The notes: generated from the sequence alone by a model not told the origin. Positions 43,825 to 54,103 are shown, counted from the first letter of the stretch. The stretch is DNA of 64,000 nucleotides from Runella zeae DSM 19591 (GCF_000423565.1 NZ_AUIF01000010.1:1-64000); one strand, 5' to 3'. Numbers and translations: made by a program.

Positions 43825-46203
43825 TCAGAATTTAACCAAACGCCTTCGGTCGGCAAATTCGCCTAATTGAATATCGATAAAATAAGAGCCGGCCGGATAT
43901 CCTTGCATATTGAGAGTGTGCTTGAACACATCGCTTTCTTTTTCGAAGTCTCCTTTCCAGATTTCGGCACCTGTTATGCTACGCAATCTTACATTTACTT
44001 TTCCTCTCAGCGCATTTGTAAAACTTACTTCTACCAATCCATTGGTCGGATTAGGAGTAAGAGTAAAGTCTTTTTCAGGCAGTTTTTCATTGGATAGCAC
44101 CTGCGTGTTTCTGACATACAAGGTTACACTTGCCGAATCTACGCATACATCCGAGCCTGTACCTTTGAGAGAATACGTGATAGTTCGGGTAGGGCGAGCC
44201 ACTACTTGGGGGCCAAGCGTAGAACTCAATCCTTCCGGAGGCGACCAGTTGATAATTCCCGCACCCCTACCTTGAAGTGTCACGGCTTGCCCAGGGTCTA
44301 TAAATTGGGCAGACGCTTGTATTTGTACGGATGGTTTCATCCCTACTTGCGCCGTGATAGCATGAGCTACATTGAGCCCTGTTCGTACAATATAGCGATC
44401 CCAACTCCCGTTCACATCTTGCTCCCAAGAAGTTGCATTGAGCGACTCACCATTTTTGGTAGTGACCAAAGCCACCGTATCCCCTGCCACATAGTCAAAC
44501 TCCACCCCTATCAAAAATGCAAGGTTGTTTTGTCGAGATAGGTCAATATTTTGATCGAAAACCACGCTTGTTGCACGGTTGTTAGTAACATCTTCTATGA
44601 TACGCCTAAGGGGGATTTCTTTGACCGTAAGCTCCGAGCCCGGTCCTCCTTGAAAACCCCGAGCATTCCATACTTTTACCCTCACCACCGATTCGGTGGC
44701 ACTACCACGGGCGGCTTTTGCCACTCCAAATTTCAAAGAAGCACCTCGAAGATTAGTGTATCCTAATACATTTTCAAACAATTCTGCCACCGCCTTTGTA
44801 CGTCGGCTATTCTGTCCTGCCACATAGCCTGTACCAGGGGCTTGCTTTATCACCGTGCCAGTTCCCACAAAATTGGTTATGCTAGTACAAAGCCCTGCAT
44901 TGATTACCTCAATATATTCTGTTTTGACGAGTGGCGCAGAAGCTCCTACTGAGTTAGATACAATCAGCGATACCTTGAATTTACCGGGGGATTTATAAGT
45001 GACTGTCGGATTTTGAAGAGTAGAAGTAGCGGGGTCACCTCCTTCAAACTCCCATTGCCACGCAGTGGGGAAACTAGAAGAAAGATCCGTAAATTTTACT
45101 TGACCACCAAGTAATACAAACCGATTTTCGGCCTGAAATTCGGGAACAGGACGCGACACCACCACTTGCCCACACACATTGGAAGTAAGCAAAATAGCAC
45201 GACGTGGACTTATTTCCATCACAGCTCGCATCCTTGTTTTTTGGTCACGCGTAAAAATATTAAAACAGCCATCATCGGAATAATCCATGTAATTTTCCAC
45301 CATATTAGTAGAGCCACAACTTACCCTTCCTTTCTGGCAACCACGGCTTTCGGAGGCTTGTGGAGGGGTATCATCACAAAAATCATCCCCACAAGAAGCA
45401 TCTCCCCAAATATGACGTAAGCCCAACCAGTGACCTGTTTCATGAGTAAGCGTCCGACCTAGATTGTTGGGCGCGGCCAAAATAGGAAAACTACCTTTTT
45501 GAGCATTTCCAAAATTAGCGAAATTAACCACTACACCATCCGTACTAGCAGCTCCTCCTCCTGAGGGAATCCCTGACAAGTTGGAATTACTCGGAAATTG
45601 GGCATATCCTAAAAGATTTCCATCTTGCCCACCAAAATCAAGCACCCAAATATTATAGTACTTATTGGGATCCCAAGAAGTAGTAGGCTTGAGACTTCCT
45701 TCAATATCATTACGCGTCCAATCGGCTCGATTGCCATTGATACGCTCAATGCCTGGCTCCGCCATCCGTTGACCTTGTGGATTTAGCTGGGCCAAACAAA
45801 ACTCTATTTCTATATCAGCCCCACGAGGATCATTGTTGAAACCATTGGTGTTAGCCCTTCTTCTGAAATCCTCATTAAGCGTTTCGATTTGAGATTGCAC
45901 CTGCGCTTGACTAATGTTGCGCCCCGTGCCTATCGCTTCACCGTTGTGTACAATGTGAACTATAATTGGAATCGTAATCACCTCGGCAGTACCTCTATTT
46001 GCAGCCATTTTAGCTTTGATTTGTATCATTTTCCGCTGCAAATCTCGCTCAAAATCAGTGAGTGATCCTTCTTCAGGATGCCGTAATCGTAACAAGCTAT
46101 CCATCTCCATAGTGGCGCATTGCTCTGGACGACGCTGAGCCTGCACCCAGCTCACCACCAACATAAACGAAGCTAACAGGATACGCGTAAATATTTTTAA
46201 CAT
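43825..46203 (-). CDS. T9SS-secreted M43 (pappalysin-like) zinc metalloprotease
   Basis: The start is set at 46203 (MLKIFTRILLASFMLVVSWV, signal peptide ending VQAQ), one base after the preceding stop; a frame from 46245 would overlap that gene. About residues 60-330 form an M43 peptidase: zinc site 'LTHETGHWLGLRHIWGD' (HExxHxxGxxH) and Met-turn 'MVENYMDYSDDGC'. A PKD domain follows (about 350-440), then a beta-rich module of unknown type (about 440-620), an Ig-like domain, and a T9SS type A tail ('FTLTPNPTNGLVEVSF', ending RRRLVKF). It should cleave proteins or peptides outside the cell. It is last in the SusC/SusD operon, which suggests that the operon handles protein-derived substrates. 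Confidence 0.93.
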   Translation of the reverse strand: MLKIFTRILLASFMLVVSWVQAQRRPEQCATMEMDSLLRLRHPEEGSLTDFERDLQRKMIQIKAKMAANRGTAEVITIPIIVHIVHNGEAIGTGRNISQAQVQSQIETLNEDFRRRANTNGFNNDPRGADIEIEFCLAQLNPQGQRMAEPGIERINGNRADWTRNDIEGSLKPTTSWDPNKYYNIWVLDFGGQDGNLLGYAQFPSNSNLSGIPSGGGAASTDGVVVNFANFGNAQKGSFPILAAPNNLGRTLTHETGHWLGLRHIWGDASCGDDFCDDTPPQASESRGCQKGRVSCGSTNMVENYMDYSDDGCFNIFTRDQKTRMRAVMEISPRRAILLTSNVCGQVVVSRPVPEFQAENRFVLLGGQVKFTDLSSSFPTAWQWEFEGGDPATSTLQNPTVTYKSPGKFKVSLIVSNSVGASAPLVKTEYIEVINAGLCTSITNFVGTGTVIKQAPGTGYVAGQNSRRTKAVAELFENVLGYTNLRGASLKFGVAKAARGSATESVVRVKVWNARGFQGGPGSELTVKEIPLRRIIEDVTNNRATSVVFDQNIDLSRQNNLAFLIGVEFDYVAGDTVALVTTKNGESLNATSWEQDVNGSWDRYIVRTGLNVAHAITAQVGMKPSVQIQASAQFIDPGQAVTLQGRGAGIINWSPPEGLSSTLGPQVVARPTRTITYSLKGTGSDVCVDSASVTLYVRNTQVLSNEKLPEKDFTLTPNPTNGLVEVSFTNALRGKVNVRLRSITGAEIWKGDFEKESDVFKHTLNMQGYPAGSYFIDIQLGEFADRRRLVKF

Positions 46204-46204
46204 G

Positions 46205-46693
46205 CTATTTGCTGCTTGAATTAAAAGTAAAACGATAACTGGCATCTATATCATCAAAAAATATCTCCAGCACCATTGTATTTTCAGTTAGGGTTTTGAT
46301 TATGAATGGTAACTTCACTCCCCCAAAAATACGTGGAATACCAATTTCGAGGGTAGCATTAGCATTCGTCAATTGCCAAGTGTCAGTAATAAGAGTGGCA
46401 GGCTCACTCGCGCTACATTTGAGAGTTCCGTTGGTATACTCCATCTTTTTCTCTTCATCGGCATAAAACACAAATTGGTCATCCAAGGCACAAGGGTTAA
46501 GAACCTGATTACCGGGAAGGTCAAAGGGATCTTTCTGATCCACAATAGTAACAGATGTAAGCCCCCACGACTTTTTTTCGGTACCTGTCAAGAGCTGAGA
46601 ATATGTAATAGGCTTAGGCTCCAGTTTTTCCGAACAGCTACTTGCGATAGCTACCATTAAGCCAAAAACGATAACATTTAAAATTGATTTCAT
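46205..46693 (-). CDS. lipocalin-like lipoprotein, 162 aa
   Basis: A lipoprotein signal (MKSILNVIVFGLMVAIASSC, Cys at residue 20) is followed by a small all-beta domain: 'KKSWGLTSVTIVDQ', 'DDQFVFYADEEKKMEYTNG', 'DTWQLTNANATLEIG', 'MVLEIFFDDIDASYRFTF'. The arrangement 'W.L....D..L.....Y..G' is seen in lipocalin-like domains of Bacteroidota lipoproteins. It probably sits at the outer membrane as a binding or accessory protein of the Sus-like system. It is one base upstream of the protease start. Confidence 0.75.
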   Translation of the reverse strand: MKSILNVIVFGLMVAIASSCSEKLEPKPITYSQLLTGTEKKSWGLTSVTIVDQKDPFDLPGNQVLNPCALDDQFVFYADEEKKMEYTNGTLKCSASEPATLITDTWQLTNANATLEIGIPRIFGGVKLPFIIKTLTENTMVLEIFFDDIDASYRFTFNSSSK

Positions 46694-46744
46694 ATGCCTC
46701 TTTTTAAAAGTTTTTTCTAATCAGATGGTTTATAGCAACTAACC

Positions 46745-47629
46745 TCACTGAGGAATATAAGTCAACGGAATAGTAACAACACTATCTTTACCGTCGGCCA
46801 AGCGATAAATCTTCCATCTGATATTGAGGGTAATACGCTTATTAAGTGGATTCCATACACCTGTTCCGGAGAGCGTGTCGTAGCCAGAAGCTAATCCCGA
46901 CACTACCTGAGGAGGAATCGTCAGGGTATTGTTGCCATTATCTATAAAATCAAGCTTAGGGCGCTCAGCTTCAAATCCTACGGGAGCATCCCAATTAAAA
47001 AACTGAGGAAAACCTAGCAAACCAATGTTGATATTTGAAACGGTGTATCGCTTACAATCTGAGCTAGCAATATCGATATCGGTTACTTGATATACCCGGT
47101 TTCCACCTACAGGGAGCTGTCCCGTAAATAATCCTTCCATAATACAAGCATCGCGTATATTAAAGATCATTTTTGTACCTAATCCTCCTTCGCCAAATCC
47201 CACTTTTATCTTATCGCTTGGAGATACAGAAGTAAGGGTAAATTCTATGGAACTTGATTCTAAAATATTATTGGAATTATTAAGAAGATACAATGTAATC
47301 TCCCCAAAGCTTTGACCTATCGGAATAATAACCGTCCCTTTATTACCTTCAATACGATAATCACGACCTTCACGAGCTGTGCCGCCTACGGTATAAGATA
47401 CATTAATAGATTCGTTCAAAATAGGCCCTCCATTGTGGACTCTTATCTTAATCGCTTTGGGATAACTCTCCTTATAGCTCAAGGTAGTATCCGAAAATCT
47501 CACGAAGTTGGGTCCGTCATACACTATTAGCTGCTCTTCACACCCCGCTAATCCAAGGCCCGCTGCCACCATAAAAAGTAAGAAAAATACCGCTACGGTC
47601 CCGTTAAACAAATATTTTTTATTTCTCAT
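46745..47629 (-). CDS. SusE/DUF4843-like surface lipoprotein with Calx-beta-like fold
   Basis: The lipoprotein signal ends in 'GLGLAGC' (Cys at residue 30). Residues about 45-160 look Calx-beta/DUF4843-like ('VRFSDTTLSYKES', 'VSYTVGGTAREGRDYRIEG', 'IIPIGQSFGEITLYLLN'). A second beta-rich domain follows (about 165-294: 'FTGQLPVGGNRVYQVTDI', 'TLTIPPQVVSG'). Its place directly after SusD matches the accessory surface lipoproteins (SusE/F position) of other Sus-like systems. The ligand is unknown. Confidence 0.75.
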   Translation of the reverse strand: MRNKKYLFNGTVAVFFLLFMVAAGLGLAGCEEQLIVYDGPNFVRFSDTTLSYKESYPKAIKIRVHNGGPILNESINVSYTVGGTAREGRDYRIEGNKGTVIIPIGQSFGEITLYLLNNSNNILESSSIEFTLTSVSPSDKIKVGFGEGGLGTKMIFNIRDACIMEGLFTGQLPVGGNRVYQVTDIDIASSDCKRYTVSNINIGLLGFPQFFNWDAPVGFEAERPKLDFIDNGNNTLTIPPQVVSGLASGYDTLSGTGVWNPLNKRITLNIRWKIYRLADGKDSVVTIPLTYIPQ

Positions 47630-47675
47630 AAGGAATGTATTTTACCAAATACTAATTCGTTTCAATTTTTTTAAC

Positions 47676-49073
47676 CTAATACCCTGGGTTTTGTTGACCT
47701 ACCAGCGAAGGATTTCGTTGTATTTCAGTCTGAGGAATTGGCCAAAGTTCATATTTCTGAGTCCAATTGGGAGAAAAGGCAGACATCACCACCTGTGCTC
47801 GCCCCGTACGTACTAAATCATACCAACGGTGCCCTTCAAAAGACAATTCGTACAATCGTTCTCTTTCAATAATCAAGAGTGCTTCCGATTGCGAGGCCGC
47901 TGTTACTAAAAGGGGTTTTTGATCGTTTGCTAAATTTTTGCCAGCCCGAGTGCGAAGCACATTAATGTCGCTCAACGCCCCGTTGGTACCTGTTACTCGT
48001 CCTTGTTGAGCCCGAGCCTCTGCCCGAATAAGGTACATCTCACCTAGTCTGAAAATAACGATATTGTTGTTGTCTTCATCGGGTGTGCCATACTTATCTA
48101 CTCTCCAGCCATTATCACCACCACCTTGTTCATTGAAATCAAACGATACAGTTTGCTGTCTTTCGCCAGCGTCACGGGTGATAAGCTGAGAAATATACTG
48201 GTTTGAAGGAATAACCTCTCTCCGACCTACGAGTAAGTTGTTCAAGCCAAAAGCACTTGTTCCAGGGTCATCTGATGCTGTATAACCTACTTCAAATATA
48301 GACTCATTATTAAAATCTTCAGCAACTATATCAATGTAATTTACCAGCTCATAGTTTCCAGAATTGATGACCAAAGTAGCGTAGTTTTCGGCCTCTGTCC
48401 ACTGTTTTTGGTATAGATAATACCGTGCCAAAGCGGCCCGTGCAGCACCTTTGGTAGCATACCCAGCAAAGACCGAGCGCCCTTGGGTAGCATTACCTTC
48501 GGGCAAGTCTGTCAAGGCAGCTTGAAAATCGGCAAGAGCACTCGCCAATATCTCTTCTTTAGAAGCTTTGGCAATTACCTTATTAGCGTCTATATCAGTA
48601 GTGGTTACTTTGGGAATTCCACCAAAGGTAGTTGCCCCGATAAAATTGGCCATTCCGCGTAAGTAACGAGCCTCGGCAGTGACTGATTTTCTATCAGCCT
48701 CACGTACACCTGGCACCGTGGGGAGCTTCTCTATCAAAAAATTACATACATAAATTGTATTGAAAACAGCCCCCCACAAAGCTCCTGCCACACCATTGGC
48801 CGAAGTGATTTGCTTATTTCCAAGCTCTTGATAATCCGTAAAAGTGCCATTGTGCTGTATATAATCAGCCGTAAAATCTCCCACAATCACCTTAGGAGCA
48901 GCAGTGCTACGAAAAGCAGCATAAGCCCCTAAGCGCACCGTTTGTACATCTTTTGCTTCATTGAGTACAAACTGATCGGCCAAAATATCAATAGGTTTGG
49001 GTTCTAATATCTCTCGGCAGCTACTTAGCCACAAGGCCATTACTAATGTAAATGAAATATGATATTTGTTCAT
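47676..49073 (-). CDS. SusD/RagB-family nutrient-binding lipoprotein
   Basis: The start is at 49073 (MNKYHISFTLVMALWLSSC, lipobox Cys at residue 19), because the frame start at 49094 would put seven residues ahead of the signal. The protein has the TPR-rich RagB/SusD fold: 'ADRKSVTAEARYLRGMANF', 'ARAALARYYLYQKQWTEAE', 'FRLGEMYLIRAEARAQQG', and 'RERLYELSFEGHRWYDLVRT' near the end. SusD proteins bind the substrate at the cell surface and act as the lid of the SusC pore. The gene is 39 bp downstream of SusC. Confidence 0.95.
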   Translation of the reverse strand: MNKYHISFTLVMALWLSSCREILEPKPIDILADQFVLNEAKDVQTVRLGAYAAFRSTAAPKVIVGDFTADYIQHNGTFTDYQELGNKQITSANGVAGALWGAVFNTIYVCNFLIEKLPTVPGVREADRKSVTAEARYLRGMANFIGATTFGGIPKVTTTDIDANKVIAKASKEEILASALADFQAALTDLPEGNATQGRSVFAGYATKGAARAALARYYLYQKQWTEAENYATLVINSGNYELVNYIDIVAEDFNNESIFEVGYTASDDPGTSAFGLNNLLVGRREVIPSNQYISQLITRDAGERQQTVSFDFNEQGGGDNGWRVDKYGTPDEDNNNIVIFRLGEMYLIRAEARAQQGRVTGTNGALSDINVLRTRAGKNLANDQKPLLVTAASQSEALLIIERERLYELSFEGHRWYDLVRTGRAQVVMSAFSPNWTQKYELWPIPQTEIQRNPSLVGQQNPGY

Positions 49074-49112
49074 CTGTAATTTCGGTTGAAACATTTAAAA
49101 AAACTCTCCCTC

Positions 49113-52100
49113 TCAAAATCCAACGGTTAGTCCTATAGTAATGTTACGGGTTTGAGGCAATGTAAAGAAGTCTATTCCTTGAGCCGAGGTAGAACCGTCC
49201 AAAGTACTTACTTCAGGATCTGCCCCAGAGTAGGAGGTCAACGTCCAAAGGTTAATGCCCGTGGCATACAAGCGTGCAGTTCTGACCTTTACTTTACTCA
49301 ACCACTGCTGCGGTAAGTTGTAGCCCAATGCCACATTTTTAAGGCGCAAATAAGACCCATCTTCTATGAATCGGCTACTATGAAAATTGTTATAGGTGTT
49401 CCCCAACTCATAGCGAGGTACATCCGTGATATCTCCAGGTTTTTGCCAACGTCTCAAAGCAGCCCTTACCTGATTGTTTTCTAGGTTCGCACCATTATCT
49501 AGCAAAGTAGTATTAGAGAAATTAAGAATTTTATTACCATAAGTGAATTGAAAAAAGACACTTAAATCAAAATTTCTCCAAGAGATACGATTGGTAAAAC
49601 CACCAATGACCTTTGGCTGAGCTGTGCCGATTACTTGCGCATCATCAGGACTAATTCTGCCGTCTTTGTTGTAGTCTTCATAAAGCGCATCGCCCGTAGC
49701 TACATCCACCCCCAAAAATTTCAAACCCCAAAATGTACCCAAAGGTTGTCCCGGCAAAATCACGTTGGTAGCACTTACACCATTGGCTGTATAACCACGA
49801 AATAGTGGTTGATCATTTACGAGTTGAACTACTTTGTTTTGATTGTGGGAAAGATTCAAGTCAGTATTCCAACGTACCCCTCCATCTCCACTTCTATCGA
49901 TGTTGACAGTAGAAAGGGTAAATTCTAAGCCACGGTTGGAGATAGACCCGATATTACCCTGAAAACCACCAAACCCCGTAGTAAGCGGGAGAGGTTGGTT
50001 AAAGAGTAGGTTATCGGTAAGGTTGTCATAAGCTTCTATAATGACACTCAAACGTCCACTCCAAAAAGAAGCATCTATTCCAACGTTTGCTTCACGGGTA
50101 CGCTCCCACTGCAATAAGGGGTTGTTGAGATTGTTAGGACTTACTCCCGTGGCACCACTGTAGGTTGAGGCCGCCCATGTACCTAAATAGGTAAAGTTTC
50201 CGATACGCTCATTTCCTGTATATCCAAAACTACCTCTCACTTTTAAATCTTGAAGAAAGTCCCAAGATTTAAGCCACTCTTCCTCAGAAAGGCGCCATCC
50301 TAACGATATGGAGGGGAAAAAGCCAAAGCGGCGATTGGGTCCAAAGCGTGATGAACCATCATAACGCGCCGTAAAGGTGGCCAAGTATTTTTCTTCAAAA
50401 TCGTACCGAACCTCCCCAAAACCCGACATTAGGCCATTTTGGGCAAATCCAGAACCTGCGGCATCTTGTACACCCGACGAATTGATATAAGTAAAATCAT
50501 CACTTGGAAAAATTCTTCCTGATGCAAAAGAGCTACGATTTTTGGTTTGCAAAATCTCAGCTCCCAAAAGTGTATTAAAATGATGTTTCTCGCCTATATT
50601 AAATAAATAAGTAAGGGTATTCGAATTGAGAAGTGTATAAAGTGTATTAGTACTATACACGCCATAGCCTTGCCCACCCACTGCTGGTAAAAAACCACCA
50701 ATTGCCGTAGCCGAAGACTCATATTGATCTTCCTCGGAGTTGTTGTAATCCAAACTAACTTTGCTAGTGAGCTTTAGATTTTTAATAATTTCGTATTGAC
50801 CACTTACGCCTGCTAAGATTTTGGTTCCGTAGGTTTTGAAACGAGGCAAAACAGCTTGTGCAACAGGATTGAAATTAGGAAACCCGGGGTAATTAGCATC
50901 ACCCGGCGCGTAAAGTCGCCCTTGCTCATTGTAAGGTGAGTAATAAGGGAGACTCTTGATAGCTCCCGAATACACCCCATCCAAGAAGTTGTCTCCTTTG
51001 ACCCGGTCGTTGGTAGTGAAGGTCAAAGCCAAATTTGAACTAATGGTAAACTTACTGCTAGCTTTATGGTCTAAATTCAACGCCCCAGAATAACGCGTAA
51101 AACGGTTGTTGAGCTGCACGCCTTCTTCATCCCTAAATCCTCCACTTAAATAAAACCGAGTTTTATCGTTACCTCCATTTGCCGAAACTTGATATTGTTG
51201 ATAAATACCTCGTCGCAAAATCGCATCCAACCAATCGGTATTGATTCCGTCTGTCACGCCAGCTATCAGTCCTCTCCGGTCGGGATCTTGCCCCGCATTG
51301 ACGACCGCCTCTCTTTGTAAAGCGAGTAGTTCGCTGGAATTCAACAAATCAACCTTTTTGATGATATCTACGATACCTCGTTGTGCATCAAGAGTTACCG
51401 TGGTACGTGAATTGGCTTTTCCTCGTTTAGTCGTAATAAGCACTACCCCATTGGCCGCTCTTGAGCCATAAATCGCTTTGGCCGATGCATCTTTCAAGAC
51501 TTGCATCGACTCTATATCATTGGGATTAATAAACGATAGTGTATTGTCGTTTTGTCCCCCAAAACTACGTCCCGATACCGCATCATCCATTACGGGAATT
51601 CCGTCAACTACAAAAAGTGGCCGATTGGAAGCAGAGATAGAGGTATTTCCTCGGATCCTCACTGCAACTCCTCCACCCGGCGTACCCGAAGACTGTGTCA
51701 CTTGTACGCCAGCCGCCTGACCTTGCAGCGCTTGGTCAAAACCCGCCACCGGAATATCCTTAAATTTGGAGGTAGAAATAGAAGTAATTGACCCTAGTAT
51801 ATCTTTCTTTTGAGTGGAATTATAACCCGTCACAACCACTTCATTGAGCTGAGTAGGGTTTTCTACCAATTCCACATTGATAGTAGTACGGTTTGTTATG
51901 TTTACTTCTTGGGGGAGCATCCCAATAAATGAAAAAACCAGTGTAGCTTTGCCACTTGGAATGGTAATACGATAGTTGCCCTCAATGTCAGTGCTCGCTC
52001 CCGTGGTAGCTCCCTTGAGGGTCACGTTTACGCCTGGCATCGGTTCCCCACTATTGGCAGAGGTAACTTTTCCGGTCACCGTACGCGTTTGAGCTACAAC

Positions 52101-52163
52101 TGCCACACTCAAAAGCATCGCACAAAAAACAGTAACACAATACTTAAGTAACGAATGATTCAT
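49113..52163 (-). CDS. SusC/RagA-family TonB-linked outer membrane protein
   Basis: After a signal peptide (ending VAVVAQ) comes a carboxypeptidase-D-like domain (about residues 25-110, 'TRTVTGKVTSANSGEPMPGV'). The TonB-dependent plug follows ('LNEVVVTGYNSTQKKDILGS', 'IRGNTSISASNRPLFVVDGI', 'IESMQVLKDASAKAIYGSRA'), and then a large barrel ending in Phe ('ITIGLTVGF'). The 1016 residues are normal for SusC. It imports the ligand bound by SusD. It is the first gene of the five-gene operon; an AT-rich 197-bp gap separates it from the divergent redoxin gene and holds a TAAATTTG on the minus strand at 52280-52287 that may be its -7 element. Confidence 0.96.
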   Translation of the reverse strand: MNHSLLKYCVTVFCAMLLSVAVVAQTRTVTGKVTSANSGEPMPGVNVTLKGATTGASTDIEGNYRITIPSGKATLVFSFIGMLPQEVNITNRTTINVELVENPTQLNEVVVTGYNSTQKKDILGSITSISTSKFKDIPVAGFDQALQGQAAGVQVTQSSGTPGGGVAVRIRGNTSISASNRPLFVVDGIPVMDDAVSGRSFGGQNDNTLSFINPNDIESMQVLKDASAKAIYGSRAANGVVLITTKRGKANSRTTVTLDAQRGIVDIIKKVDLLNSSELLALQREAVVNAGQDPDRRGLIAGVTDGINTDWLDAILRRGIYQQYQVSANGGNDKTRFYLSGGFRDEEGVQLNNRFTRYSGALNLDHKASSKFTISSNLALTFTTNDRVKGDNFLDGVYSGAIKSLPYYSPYNEQGRLYAPGDANYPGFPNFNPVAQAVLPRFKTYGTKILAGVSGQYEIIKNLKLTSKVSLDYNNSEEDQYESSATAIGGFLPAVGGQGYGVYSTNTLYTLLNSNTLTYLFNIGEKHHFNTLLGAEILQTKNRSSFASGRIFPSDDFTYINSSGVQDAAGSGFAQNGLMSGFGEVRYDFEEKYLATFTARYDGSSRFGPNRRFGFFPSISLGWRLSEEEWLKSWDFLQDLKVRGSFGYTGNERIGNFTYLGTWAASTYSGATGVSPNNLNNPLLQWERTREANVGIDASFWSGRLSVIIEAYDNLTDNLLFNQPLPLTTGFGGFQGNIGSISNRGLEFTLSTVNIDRSGDGGVRWNTDLNLSHNQNKVVQLVNDQPLFRGYTANGVSATNVILPGQPLGTFWGLKFLGVDVATGDALYEDYNKDGRISPDDAQVIGTAQPKVIGGFTNRISWRNFDLSVFFQFTYGNKILNFSNTTLLDNGANLENNQVRAALRRWQKPGDITDVPRYELGNTYNNFHSSRFIEDGSYLRLKNVALGYNLPQQWLSKVKVRTARLYATGINLWTLTSYSGADPEVSTLDGSTSAQGIDFFTLPQTRNITIGLTVGF

Positions 52164-52360
52164 GTATGAAAATTTTGAAAATATAAGGAATTTCTAAAAG
52201 AGCTTTTGTAGGTGTGTGGTTCTAGGTCGAAAATTTAGAGAAAAAATTTGGCTCAAATGATACTCTACCAAATTATTTGCAAATTTAAAAACGAAACAAG
52301 AGGGTGATTGTTTTATCAAGCCCCCTTTCTGATACCCAAATCTAAAAATATACCCAAAAA

Positions 52361-52882
52361 ATGACACTTCGTTCAACCCTCATTTTGCTGCTTGGTATAC
52401 TGATATTGCCAGTCATAAGTAAAGCCCAAGGACAAGTATTCATCTTTTTTGATACAGAATGTCCCATCTGTCAAAAATCATCCCAAAGACTACAAGAAAT
52501 GTACGAGAAATACCACACAAATGTTGCGTTTAAGGTCGTTTTTTCGACCAAAACCCTTAAAAAATCTGCCGTAAAGCAATTTAATAAAGAGTACAACTTC
52601 TCCGTCCCTTATGTGATTGACAAAAAACATAAGCTCGTCGAACAATATGACGCCAAAACTACCCCTGAAGTAGTATTGTTGAATGCACAAAATCAAGAAG
52701 TATACCGTGGTGCAATCGATAATCAGTTTTTTGGATTAGGAAAATATCGCCCAAAAACCACCGAATTTTATCTTAAAACTGCCTTAGAAGCACTTATAAA
52801 GGGGGAGCCTATCACTCCTAACAAAACAGAAGCGGTGGGGTGTCTTATCAATCGAAAAAAAGCACCCGCAAAAATTTTGTGA
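52361..52882 (+). CDS. secreted redoxin/thioredoxin-like protein
   Basis: A signal peptide (MTLRSTLILLLGILILPVI, cleaved near SKAQ) precedes a thioredoxin-like fold of about 120 residues. The CxxC motif is in 'FDTECPICQKSSQRL'; the cis-Pro strand is 'AKTTPEVVLLN'. The end 'EAVGCLINRK' resembles the C-terminal tag of redoxins found with cytochrome-type or peroxidase genes. It probably works in thiol chemistry in the periplasm. Its neighbours do not reveal the partner. Confidence 0.82.
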   Translation: MTLRSTLILLLGILILPVISKAQGQVFIFFDTECPICQKSSQRLQEMYEKYHTNVAFKVVFSTKTLKKSAVKQFNKEYNFSVPYVIDKKHKLVEQYDAKTTPEVVLLNAQNQEVYRGAIDNQFFGLGKYRPKTTEFYLKTALEALIKGEPITPNKTEAVGCLINRKKAPAKIL

Positions 52883-52954
52883 TTCTTAAAATGTGATAGA
52901 TTCATTCAAAACACAAACCTTTGTAATTCCAGCTTATTTTACTGAGTTTGCGGA

Positions 52955-54103
52955 ATGCCTAACAAATTTCTCACAATTGTCAATCGTCATTACCCACCCA
53001 ACCCTGGCATCACGGGAGAATCAGCCTGGGATTTGGCTCAATATTTAATCGAATATCATGGCTTTGAAGTCCGCATTGTCCATGTCAAAAGAAGTGACTT
53101 AGGGGGTGGAGCTGTACGTGAGCCTATTGGCAAAACATTCTCTATTCCAACCCTTTATAAAGGCAAAAAAGGATTTTTAAAACTTGTCGCTGGTTTTTTT
53201 GACGGATTTTTTCTGGTTATCAAAACCTTACAAGTTCGACGCGGCCCTGTTCTCTGCATGACAAGCCCTCCACTTCTCCCTTTTTGGGCTTCTTGGCTTT
53301 TCCCAATGTTTGGAGCGCGATGGGCACTATGGTCGATGGACTTATTTCCCGAAGGTTTTGCAGCGGATGGTGTCATCAAAGCCTCAAACCCTATTTATCG
53401 GTTCGTGCATTGGGTCACTTATCGTTTTGCTCCTTCTGCCCTGTTTGCTTTGGGTCCCAATCAAGCATCTTATGTCCAAAATAGCTATGGTAAGAAGATC
53501 CCTACTACTATTATACCATGCGGAGTGCTTCTCAACCAACCCCTTGACCCCAACCGCCCCTCATGGCGACTCAACGACGATAAAATTTATTTGGGCTATG
53601 CTGGCAATCTAGGAGATGCTCATTCTGATACTTTTCTTTTAGCACTCATACAGCACCTCAACCCCCAAAAACATCATCTCATTTTGGCTTTGTATGGCAC
53701 AAAAGCCGAAAAGGTACTATCTATAGCTCAACAAAAAGAAGGAATAACCATTCTGAAAAATATCCCTCGTAGCCAATTGTGTTTTATTGACATACACCTT
53801 GTCAGTCTTCTTACCCAATGGACACACATTGCGGTTCCTTCCAAAGCTATGAGTTCGATAGGGGCAGGCGGAAGTATTTTGTTTTGTGGAAGCAAAGAAG
53901 CAGATACATGGGCTTTGCTTCAGGAGGCAGGATGGTATATTGATGAAAATGGCGATATCAATAAACAAGTGCAGGCTTTTTTAGAAAAACTAACCCTTCC
54001 TGAAGTGCTTCAACGAAAACAAAAGGCGATACAAGTGTCTTTTCACTTAAAGGAAATGCTCATTAATGCTTATGAACAAGTCGCGGCTTTTGCACAAATC
54101 TAA
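52955..54103 (+). CDS. glycosyltransferase family 4-like protein
   Basis: The N-terminal part 'HYPPNPGITGESAWDLAQYL' and 'FEVRIVHVKRSD' resembles the GT-B N-domain of WbuB/WcaI-type glycosyltransferases. A hydrophobic patch follows ('LLPFWASWLFPMFGARWALW'), probably for membrane association, with 'SMDLFPEGFAADGV' after it. The C-domain begins near 'DDKIYLGYAGNLGDAHSD' and has 'AVPSKAMSSIGAGGSILFCG' as donor-binding region. It would add a sugar to a cell-envelope polysaccharide or lipid. It stands alone rather than in a polysaccharide cluster. Confidence 0.72.
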   Translation: MPNKFLTIVNRHYPPNPGITGESAWDLAQYLIEYHGFEVRIVHVKRSDLGGGAVREPIGKTFSIPTLYKGKKGFLKLVAGFFDGFFLVIKTLQVRRGPVLCMTSPPLLPFWASWLFPMFGARWALWSMDLFPEGFAADGVIKASNPIYRFVHWVTYRFAPSALFALGPNQASYVQNSYGKKIPTTIIPCGVLLNQPLDPNRPSWRLNDDKIYLGYAGNLGDAHSDTFLLALIQHLNPQKHHLILALYGTKAEKVLSIAQQKEGITILKNIPRSQLCFIDIHLVSLLTQWTHIAVPSKAMSSIGAGGSILFCGSKEADTWALLQEAGWYIDENGDINKQVQAFLEKLTLPEVLQRKQKAIQVSFHLKEMLINAYEQVAAFAQI

